DNA from: JBBIRT01 sp037441725
GTDB lineage: Bacteria > Desulfobacterota > BSN033 > UBA1163
DNA length: 9,338 nt
Direction of reading: 5' to 3'
Assembly (NCBI GenBank): GCA_037441725.1
Contig: JBBIRT010000125.1
Span: 1 to 9,338 of the forward strand
Shown piece after piece: positions 1-5,587 of the stretch; position 1 is the stretch's first letter, and every line of letters starts with the position of its first letter. A program made the translations under genes and the position numbers. Under the pieces are notes generated by a model. That model was not told where the DNA came from, made no database searches, and saw only the letters and a program-made list of their open reading frames with translations.

Positions 1-1099
1 AAATTTTTGAAGGAGCCCCCCCCTTGGTGCTTTCCCTCTTAGCAGACTCAGGTTGGAATCTGAGGGCTGAGTTGGGTATCTTTAACACCCCATCTCGATG
101 AGCCACCATAATTGAGACATTGGCAGTCATTCCAGGTTTCAACCTCAGATCTTTATTGTCCACTTCAATGACCACATCATAGGTAACCACATTCTGAATC
201 GTAATGGGAGCATTGCGAATCTCAGAAACCCTTCCATGAAATGTTCTCTCAGGATAGGCATCCACGGTGAAGAAGGCCTCCTGACCTACTGCCACCCTCC
301 CAATATCCGCCTCACTCACGTTGGTATCCACCTGCATTTTAGTGAGGTCTTTTGCAATGGTAAACAGGGTTGGGGCTTGAAGGCTTGCAGCGACGGTTTG
401 TCCCACATCCACATTCCTTGAAATGACAATTCCATTGACCGGGGATCGGATGGTGGTATATCTCAAATTGGTTTCCGATACCTTTAGGGAGGCTTTGGCC
501 TGTTCCACTTGAGCCTTGGTTGACTCAACCTGAGCTCGGGCTGACTCCAACTGGGCCAAGGCCACTTCTCTTTGAGCCTGTGCCGTATCGTAGCTTGCCT
601 GAACAGTATCTAAGGCTGCTTGAGCAATCACCTGTCGTTCCAATAAGGACCGATTTCTGTCGAGTGTCTTTTTAGCCTCCAAAAGGGCAACCTCTGCCTT
701 CATCAGATTGGCTTTTGCAGTCTCATAATTCGCTTTTGCATTTTCATGATTCGCCTGGGCATTTAATACATTAGCCCTTCCCTGTTCCACCTGAGCCTCA
801 AAGATGGCTGGGTCAATCTGGGCAATCACCTGACCTTCTTTTACTCTGGTATTAAAATCAGCATAAAGGAATTTGATCGTCCCTGAGACTTGGGACCCAA
901 CAAGGACAGTGGTGACAGGATTGATCGTCCCAGTCGCTGTGATTAAAAAGCTGATTTCTCCCCGTTCAACCTTCACGGTTCGATATTTTTGGTTTGATCC
1001 TTTACTTCCCATTGATTGAAATAGATAAAAACCTCCAATCCATAAGAGTATGAAAAGGATGAGAATCAGAATCAAACGCTTCTTTACTGAAGTCTTCAT
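1..1099 (-). CDS. macA: MacA/HlyD-family periplasmic adaptor subunit of an efflux transporter (3' end beyond window)
   Basis: This is a membrane-fusion (adaptor) protein that would link an inner-membrane pump, ABC (MacB-type) or RND, to an outer-membrane channel. The frame is open from ATG at 1099 to the left edge, giving 366 residues with no stop. Residues about 8-28 are a strongly hydrophobic N-terminal anchor or uncleaved signal after KKR. Residues 50-100 form the first lipoyl/barrel half (GSQVSGTI, VKEGQVIAQIDP). Residues about 100-210 are a long Ala/Gln/Glu-rich helical hairpin with heptad repeats. The second lipoyl half follows (IRSPVNGIVISRNVDVGQ, about 217-234), then the beta-barrel and a KPGMTANVSI segment near 321-330. 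The stretch LKIPNSALRFQPE (339-351) is typical of MacA. A Ser/Lys/Gly-rich tail then begins, suggesting a linker before a last membrane-proximal part. The pump gene would be expected beyond the left edge. The family call is firm. The exact symbol is inferred, because related RND adaptors look similar. Confidence 0.85.
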   Translation of the reverse strand, partial: MKTSVKKRLILILILFILLWIGGFYLFQSMGSKGSNQKYRTVKVERGEISFLITATGTINPVTTVLVGSQVSGTIKFLYADFNTRVKEGQVIAQIDPAIFEAQVEQGRANVLNAQANHENAKANYETAKANLMKAEVALLEAKKTLDRNRSLLERQVIAQAALDTVQASYDTAQAQREVALAQLESARAQVESTKAQVEQAKASLKVSETNLRYTTIRSPVNGIVISRNVDVGQTVAASLQAPTLFTIAKDLTKMQVDTNVSEADIGRVAVGQEAFFTVDAYPERTFHGRVSEIRNAPITIQNVVTYDVVIEVDNKDLRLKPGMTANVSIMVAHRDGVLKIPNSALRFQPESAKRESTKGGAPSKI

Positions 1100-1143
1100 T
1101 TATTTATTGGTTCCCTTCTGCTTAAACTTTCATCTGGAAATTC

Positions 1144-1171
1144 ATTATAAAATATATCATTCTTGTCCAAA
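1144..1171 (-). promoter_or_regulatory. Predicted sigma70-type promoter for macA
   Basis: Read on the minus strand, a perfect -10 hexamer TATAAT lies at 1149-1144. A -35-like TTTGGA (1171-1166) gives a 16-nt spacer, or TTGGAC (1170-1165) gives 15 nt. The start site would fall about 37 nt before the ATG at 1099. A weak ribosome site, GAAGGG, lies some 14 nt before the ATG. The -35 half is poor and overlaps one arm of a perfect inverted repeat (1164-1202), which could make this a regulated promoter. This is prediction from sequence only. Confidence 0.45.
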
Positions 1172-1202
1172 TTAAGTTTTTAAAAAATCTGTAATTTGGA
1201 CA
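1164..1202. repeat. Perfect 11-bp inverted repeat over the macA -35 region
   Basis: The arms are TGTCCAAATTA (1164-1174) and TAATTTGGACA (1192-1202), exact reverse complements separated by 17 nt. The spacer can pair further (AG with CT, TTT with AAA, with a bulge and a mismatch), so the whole could fold into an imperfect hairpin of about 16 pairs. The arm nearer macA covers the predicted -35 element. It could be an operator for a dimeric regulator, or part of the larger repeat set that includes the copy at 1414-1426. Confidence 0.7.
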
Positions 1203-1425
1203 GTAAAATGACCCTTTATGGCTAATATCTCTTTATAAACCCTGAATTAGCCTATTCAAAGGCCCTTTTTAGCTATGAATGATCAATGTTGCTTTATTAT
1301 TTTGAACAGCATAACGATATATATAAAAAAACAAAAAAGGAACCTGTTTTCTAAAACAATCAAATTCTGTCAAAAAAGCTAATAATTTTAATAGGCAAAT
1401 ATAGAATTTTCAATTAATTTGGACA
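1164..1425. repeat. 262-bp AT-rich segment bounded by 12-bp terminal inverted repeats (possible MITE remnant)
   Basis: The left end reads TGTCCAAATTAA (1164-1175). The right end (1414-1425) is its exact reverse complement, TTAATTTGGACA. No transposase frame lies between them. A third copy of the motif sits inside (1192-1203, sharing TAATTTGGACAG with 1415-1426). I see no convincing target-site duplication in the flanks (…ATTCT before, GCTCT… after). A decayed miniature transposable element or IS remnant is one reading. Repeated regulator sites are the other. Confidence 0.35.
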
Positions 1426-1556
1426 GCTCTGAAAATATATATTTATTTAATGATGAGCAAGGTCTATACCAATTCATTTATGAAGATTCTTTAATGCCTT
1501 TCAGTCTCCCTTCCAGAAAAGGTGAGATAAGAAAGAGGCCGAACAGATGAGAATGA

Positions 1557-1628
1557 CTATTGAAAATTGGATGAGGAGAGATGCTCACTTAGGTTCTTTG
1601 TGGATTTACTCCCTATGATTTTCAATAG
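1557..1628. repeat. 72-bp segment with perfect 11-bp inverted ends, structured DNA/RNA
   Basis: CTATTGAAAAT (1557-1567) and ATTTTCAATAG (1618-1628) are exact reverse complements. Two more G-T wobble pairs continue inward, and GGAG (1575-1578) can pair with CTCC (1609-1612). As RNA this gives a stem of about 13 pairs closing a loop of roughly 46-50 nt with an inner helix. It lies downstream of the dnaK terminator on the minus strand. There is no U-rich tail, so it is not a standard terminator. Its role is unknown: small RNA, repeat element or processing structure. Confidence 0.45.
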
Positions 1629-1709
1629 CCTAATAACCAATGAATTCGACAATCTTGACGATTTTTCGACAAATATTTCCTGTTGATGGGATATCTTTTG
1701 ATCAATGGG

Positions 1710-1743
1710 AAAAGAAAGGGGTAAGCAATCTGCTACCCCTTTC
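1710..1743 (-). terminator. Rho-independent terminator after dnaK
   Basis: On the minus strand GAAAGGGGTA (1743-1734) pairs perfectly with TACCCCTTTC (1723-1714). Inside, GCA pairs with TGC across one bulged T, leaving a 3-nt GAT loop. The stem is followed by TTTT (1713-1710) and then CCC, so the U tract (TTTCTTTT) is short but present. It starts 20 nt after the dnaK stop codon, as expected for the end of the hrcA-grpE-dnaK transcript. It also separates dnaK from macA, so macA probably needs its own promoter. Confidence 0.8.
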
Positions 1744-1762
1744 TAATATATATCAAGAGGTT

Positions 1763-3656
1763 CTATTTCTTACTCACATCTTCAAAGTCTGCATCTACCA
1801 CATCCTCTTGTGCCTTTGCTCGGGCCCCCCCCTGAGCCCCTGCTTCTGCACCAGCCCCTGCCGCCCCCTTCTGGGAAGCTTTAGCATACATTGCCTCAGC
1901 TAATTTATGGGATGATCGGGTCAACTCCTCTCCTGCTGATTTAATCGTATTCAGGTCATTTGACTCCATCGCCTTTTTTGCCTTTGCAATCGCATCTTCG
2001 ATATTCTGTTTTTCGCTCAAATCGATTTTATCTCCATATTCTTTCAGCGACTTTTCTGTCGTATAGATGAGGGTATCGAGATGATTTCTGGCTTCCGCCA
2101 GTTCTCTTCTCTTTTTATCCTCGGCAGCATGGGCCTCTGCATCCTTGACCATCTTTTTAATTTCCTCCTCACTGAGGCCACTCGAGGCCGTAATACGAAT
2201 GGATTGCTCTTTCCCTGTACCTAAGTCTTTTGCCGAAACATGGACANNNNNNNNNNNNNNNNNNNNNNNNNCGAGGAGCAGGCGGAATTCCAACCAACTC
2301 AAATTGGCCAAGGGTTTTATTGTCTGCAGCCATCTCCCTTTCTCCCTGCAAGACGTGGATGGTCACAGCAGGTTGATTGTCAGATGCGGTTGAGAAGATC
2401 TGGCTCTTTTTTGTAGGAATGGTGGTATTTCTTTCGATCAGTTTGGTAAAGACCCCCCCAAGGGTTTCGATTCCGAGAGAAAGGGGAGTCACGTCGAGAA
2501 GCAGGACATCCTTCACCTCTCCCTTTAGAACTCCTGCCTGTATGGCCGCACCAATTCCTACTGCCTCATCAGGGTTGACACTCTTGTTGGGTTCCTTTCC
2601 AAAGATCTGTCTCACCTTTTCCTGAACTTTTGGCATTCTGGTCATTCCACCCACCAGGATCACTTCGTCGATGTCTCTGGCAGAAAGGCCAGCATCAGCA
2701 AGAGCTTGACGGCACGGTCCTTCAACCATGTCAATGAGATCCTCTGTCAATTTCTCAAGTTTAGCCCTTGTTAATTTCATGTTCAGGTGTTTGGGACCTG
2801 AGGCATCCGCTGTGATAAAAGGGAGATTGATATCTGTCTCCATCATATTGGAGAGTTCAATCTTTGCCTTCTCAGCAGCCTCTTTCAATCTCTGGAGGGC
2901 CATACGGTCTTTCCTCAAATCGATCCCTTGATCTCTCTTAAACTCATCTGCTAAATAATCGATGATTCGTTGATCGAAATCATCCCCTCCTAAGTGGGTA
3001 TTTCCATTCGTTGATTTGACCTCGAATACACCATCCCCTAACTCGAGGATAGAGATATCAAAGGTCCCTCCTCCCAAATCAAAGACCGCAATCTTCTCAT
3101 CCTTCTTCTTTTCAAGGCCATAGGCCAGAGAGGCGGCTGTGGGTTCATTGATGATTCGAATGACATTGAGGCCTGCGATTCTACCCGCATCTTTGGTGGC
3201 CTGTCGCTGGCTATCATTGAAATAGGCAGGAACCGTGATCACAGCATCGGTCACCTTCTCACCCAGGTAGGCCTCGGCAGTCTCCTTCATCTTCTGAAGG
3301 ATGAAGGCAGAGATCTCAGGAGGACTGTACTCCCTATCCCTCACCCTGACCCAAGCATCTCCATTCTTATTTTCAATGATTTTATAGGGAAGGATCTTTA
3401 GATCCCTTTGAACCTCAGGATCGGTATACTTTCTCCCCATCAGACGTTTTATGGAGAAGATGGTATTTTCAGAGTTTGTAATCGCTTGCCTCTTAGCAAT
3501 TTGCCCTACGACTCTTTCACCTTTATCCGTAAAGGCTACCACGGAAGGTGTGGTTCGGCTTCCCTCTGGGTTGGCAATCACGACTGGATCCCCTCCTTCC
3601 ATGACTGCCACCACTGAGTTGGTCGTTCCTAAATCAATTCCTATTGTCTTTGCCAT
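1763..3656 (-). CDS. dnaK: Molecular chaperone DnaK (Hsp70), interrupted by an assembly gap
   Basis: ATP-driven cytoplasmic chaperone that binds unfolded segments and works with GrpE and a J-protein. The start is ATG at 3656, preceded by AAGGAGG (3673-3667) with 10-nt spacing. The ATPase domain shows GIDLGTTNS (6-14), NEPTAASLAYG (170-180) and DLGGGTFD (193-200, with the threonine that aligns with E. coli T199). The linker DVLLLDVT lies at 383-390, and the substrate-binding domain follows. Twenty-five Ns interrupt the gene just after IPPAP (P461). Coding resumes in another frame with VHVSAKD and runs to the lid, an Ala/Gly-rich tail and the typical DVVDADFEDV end. Filling the gap with the 17 residues normal for the family gives 638 residues, the same as E. 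coli DnaK. The apparent frameshift is therefore an artefact of the N count, not a pseudogene. It is 32 bp downstream of grpE. No dnaJ follows. Confidence 0.97.
2247..2271. other. Assembly gap (25 N) inside dnaK
   Basis: A run of exactly 25 unknown bases. The codon split on each side (CG- before, -T before GTC CAT after) and the DnaK family alignment (RG-PQIEV-F-IDA-GI expected here) predict a true length of 48 nt. The placeholder is therefore 23 nt too short and shifts the frame. Confidence 0.95.
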
Positions 3657-3666
3657 TTTATTTTCC

Positions 3667-3673
3667 CCTCCTT
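3667..3673 (-). promoter_or_regulatory. Strong Shine-Dalgarno sequence of dnaK
   Basis: AAGGAGG on the minus strand, 10 nt before the dnaK ATG, is a near-complete complement of the 16S rRNA tail. It fixes the dnaK start and is stronger than the ribosome sites of hrcA and grpE. This suits the need for much more DnaK than GrpE or HrcA from one transcript. Confidence 0.75.
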
Positions 3674-3688
3674 AGAAAAATTTCAAAA

Positions 3689-4309
3689 TCATTTAGTCAC
3701 CAGAGACTCCTTCCCAGGAGCCTTTGACACAGAGACCGTTGCGGGTCTCAAGAGTCTGTCATTTAAGAGATAGCCCTTTTGAAACTCTTCCACAACATGA
3801 TTGGGTTCGTGGATGTCAGTCTCCACCACCAACATGGCTTCATGCATGGACGGATCAAATGGCTTCCCAACGGATTCAAATGAAGAGAGACCAAATTTGT
3901 TTAGGGTCTGGAGAAGTTGTTGAATGGTCAACCTTACCCCTTCAATTAAGACTCCTGTATCCACCACTTTTTGAGCATGGTTGACCGCCCTTTCCAGATT
4001 GTCAATAAAAGGAAGGATTTCTCGAATCAAATCCTCATTAGCGAATTTGGTCCAATCCTCTCTTTCTTTGGCCGCTCTCTTTTTATAATTCTCAAAATCA
4101 GCAGCGGTTCTCAGCAGCCGATCATAATTTTCTTTTGCCTCCCTTTCTTTCTCCTCAAGTTTTTTTCTTAGTTCCGTAATTTCATTCCTTTCTCCCTGTG
4201 GTCCCTCTTCTAATCTCAATTCTTCATTCTTGGTTGGAATCTCATCTTCATGGGTATCCTTACCCACTCCATTCTCTCCTTGTCCATTCTTCTTTCTTTC
4301 CATCTCCAT
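3689..4309 (-). CDS. grpE: Nucleotide exchange factor GrpE
   Basis: GrpE is a dimeric co-chaperone that releases ADP from DnaK. The 206 residues show the usual layout. Residues 1-40 are a charged, low-complexity N-terminus. About 41-90 form a long Glu/Lys/Arg-rich coiled coil containing LRTAADFENYKKR (66-78). A helical part follows (FIDNLERAV, 101-109). The beta-wing domain carries KPFDPSMHEAM (149-159) and GYLLNDRLLRPATVSVSK (179-196). Two starts are possible. ATG at 4309 has GGAG only 2 nt away. ATG at 4303 has the same GGAG at 8 nt, the better spacing, and would remove two residues. It lies between hrcA (48-50 bp upstream) and dnaK (32 bp downstream), so the three are most likely one transcription unit. 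Confidence 0.96.
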   Translation of the reverse strand: MEMERKKNGQGENGVGKDTHEDEIPTKNEELRLEEGPQGERNEITELRKKLEEKEREAKENYDRLLRTAADFENYKKRAAKEREDWTKFANEDLIREILPFIDNLERAVNHAQKVVDTGVLIEGVRLTIQQLLQTLNKFGLSSFESVGKPFDPSMHEAMLVVETDIHEPNHVVEEFQKGYLLNDRLLRPATVSVSKAPGKESLVTK

Positions 4310-4347
4310 TTCTCCAATACCCCTAATTCCAGCAAATGCTCACCCAA

Positions 4348-4386
4348 TCTTACAGAGACTATTGTGATTCAAGTATCTCTGTAAGA
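4348..4386 (-). repeat. 11-bp perfect inverted repeat enclosing the hrcA stop codon
   Basis: TCTTACAGAGA (4348-4358) and TCTCTGTAAGA (4376-4386) are exact reverse complements with a 17-nt loop that contains the hrcA TAG (4361-4359). In the mRNA this would be a stable stem-loop at the hrcA-grpE junction, ending 39 nt before the grpE ATG. No U tract follows on either strand, so a classical terminator is unlikely. An mRNA processing or stability element that sets HrcA against GrpE/DnaK output is a reasonable inference. Confidence 0.6.
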
Positions 4387-5393
4387 AGTTTTGCCGTATA
4401 ACTCACAAGAGGGATCACCCTCGAATAATTCATCCTCTGGGGACCAATAACCCCTAATACACCCAGGACCTCTCCTCCACAACTATAGGTAGACGTCACC
4501 ACACTGCAAGTCTCCATCTCCTGGACTTGATTCTCTGAGCCAATGGCAATTTGAACCCCCTTGGGCTCCATAAATTTGTCCAATAGTTTGATCATGGTAG
4601 CTTTTTCCTCGAATGCCCGAAAGAGTTCAGTCATCTTTGAAACATTACTAAATTCAGGCTCATTCAGGATATTGGTCTTCCCTTCAATAAAGACATCAGC
4701 ATCGTCGATGGAAGAAACTGCTTTTTCTCCCAATTTCAGTGCCTGTTCAAAGAGGTCGTCATATGCATTTTTAGCAAATTTCATCTGTTCTAAAAGTTTT
4801 TCTCTAACTTGATAAAGGGGAAGACCTACCAAAAAGCCATTGAGATAGTCGGCAAGATGATTTAATTCGGATTGAGAAAATTCTTTCTCAACCTCAATAA
4901 TTCGATTATAAACCAAACCCGTTGTACTGACTAAAATTGTCAAGACCATATGTCTTCTCAGCTTCACAAACTCGATGTGTTGAAGGACTACCAGACTCAT
5001 TCGAGGAGTCCAAACGACTCCCAGATAATGAGAGGAGGAGGAAAGGATTCGTGAAATCTCCCTGAAAAGGTCAGGCCCTTCAATGAGGCGATTTAAGTAC
5101 TTGGATCGGATTTCCTGCTGTTCCTGATCATTGAGTTCTTTGATATTGATGATGGAATCGACATAGAATCGAAGTCCCTTTTCTGTTGGAATCCTCCCGG
5201 CTGAAGTATAGGGTTGAGCCAATAAACCTAAATCCTCCAAATCTGACATGATATTCCGTATAGAAGCTGGGCACAGATTAAGATTCGACTTCTTGGAAAT
5301 TGTCCTTGAACCCACAGGTTCTGCATGGAGGATATAGTCCTCCACCACAATTTCCAAAACCCTTCTCATCCGCTCAGAAAGATAAATATCCAT
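4359..5393 (-). CDS. hrcA: Heat-inducible transcription repressor HrcA
   Basis: HrcA represses chaperone operons by binding the CIRCE inverted repeat as a dimer, with its activity tied to GroEL. The 344 residues match the usual length. The N-terminal winged helix spans about 1-75. It is followed by the family signature SAGRIPTEKGLRFYVD (64-79). A GAF-like middle region contains EGKTNILNEPEF (about 227-238), and the C-terminal segment has VIGPQRMNYSRVIPLVSYTA (about 315-334). The start is ATG at 5393 with AGGGGAG 5 nt before it. It is the first gene of the hrcA-grpE-dnaK cluster, and a TTGACA/TATCTT promoter lies about 70 nt upstream. I find no CIRCE (TTAGCACTC-N9-GAGTGCTAA) in the 194-bp upstream spacer or in the junctions of this cluster, so the operator must be degenerate or elsewhere. 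Confidence 0.96.
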   Translation of the reverse strand: MDIYLSERMRRVLEIVVEDYILHAEPVGSRTISKKSNLNLCPASIRNIMSDLEDLGLLAQPYTSAGRIPTEKGLRFYVDSIINIKELNDQEQQEIRSKYLNRLIEGPDLFREISRILSSSSHYLGVVWTPRMSLVVLQHIEFVKLRRHMVLTILVSTTGLVYNRIIEVEKEFSQSELNHLADYLNGFLVGLPLYQVREKLLEQMKFAKNAYDDLFEQALKLGEKAVSSIDDADVFIEGKTNILNEPEFSNVSKMTELFRAFEEKATMIKLLDKFMEPKGVQIAIGSENQVQEMETCSVVTSTYSCGGEVLGVLGVIGPQRMNYSRVIPLVSYTAKLLTEILESQ

Positions 5394-5459
5394 CTTTTCT
5401 CCCCTTTTACCTGGTTAAAACATAACTAAATCCCTTGGAGAGACCCCTTTTGTTCTTCT

Positions 5460-5488
5460 AAGATAATAATGGCAAGGGCTTTTGTCAA
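5460..5488 (-). promoter_or_regulatory. Sigma70-type promoter of the hrcA-grpE-dnaK cluster
   Basis: On the minus strand TTGACA (5488-5483) is followed, after an ideal 17-nt spacer, by TATCTT (5465-5460). The start site would be near 5453, giving a leader of about 60 nt before the hrcA ATG. This is the best promoter match in the window. It looks like the housekeeping type and does not fit the heat-shock sigma32 pattern (CTTGAA with CCCCAT at 13-15 nt). Further upstream, a short palindrome TCTCTA-ATTA-TAGAGA (5524-5539) might bind a regulator or act as a weak hairpin after the upstream RNase gene. Confidence 0.65.
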
Positions 5489-5587
5489 GATAATGGAAAA
5501 AGGTACGAATAAGTGATATCTCTTCTCTAATTATAGAGATCTATTGAATTTTTTATAAATCCAGAGAGGCCTTTATCCCTTTTCCTT

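Larger units (their letters stand above)
1100..1762. other. 663-bp AT-rich non-coding spacer between dnaK and macA
   Basis: No credible gene is seen on either strand. The only sizeable reading frame (plus strand, from 1640) runs into the antisense of dnaK and resembles no protein family. Composition is clearly more AT-rich than the flanking genes, with runs such as the AT-rich tract at 1316-1337. The spacer holds the dnaK terminator (1710-1743), a 72-bp segment bounded by 11-bp inverted repeats (1557-1628), three copies of a TAATTTGGACA motif (1164-1174, 1192-1202, 1415-1425), a 7-bp inverted pair GGCTAAT/ATTAGCC (1220-1226 and 1246-1252), and the predicted macA promoter. It could be a regulatory region, a decayed small mobile element, or both. 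Confidence 0.7.

Noticed and set aside
1640..1903. Plus-strand 87-codon reading frame from the spacer into dnaK
   Set aside because: It crosses the dnaK terminator and runs antisense to the dnaK tail, has no convincing ribosome site, and has a low-complexity Cys/Pro-rich C-terminus that simply mirrors the Ala/Gly codons of dnaK.
1763..3656. dnaK as a frameshifted pseudogene
   Set aside because: The frame change coincides exactly with the N run. Family length and codon remnants show that a 48-nt gap restores one intact 638-residue protein.
2145..3675. Several plus-strand frames opposite dnaK
   Set aside because: They are antisense shadows of a highly conserved gene, with no family resemblance and no ribosome sites.
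3707..3720. CTCCT-TCCC-AGGAG hairpin at the 3' end of grpE
   Set aside because: It is only 5 bp, inside the coding sequence, with no tail, and is likely chance.
5460..5490. Sigma32 heat-shock promoter upstream of hrcA
   Set aside because: CTTGAC is followed by GCCATT at only about 10 nt, too close for sigma32, whereas the TTGACA-N17-TATCTT match to sigma70 is excellent.
5524..5539. TCTCTA-ATTA-TAGAGA palindrome as terminator of the YhaM-like gene
   Set aside because: The stem has only 6 AT-rich pairs and no U tract follows on the minus strand.
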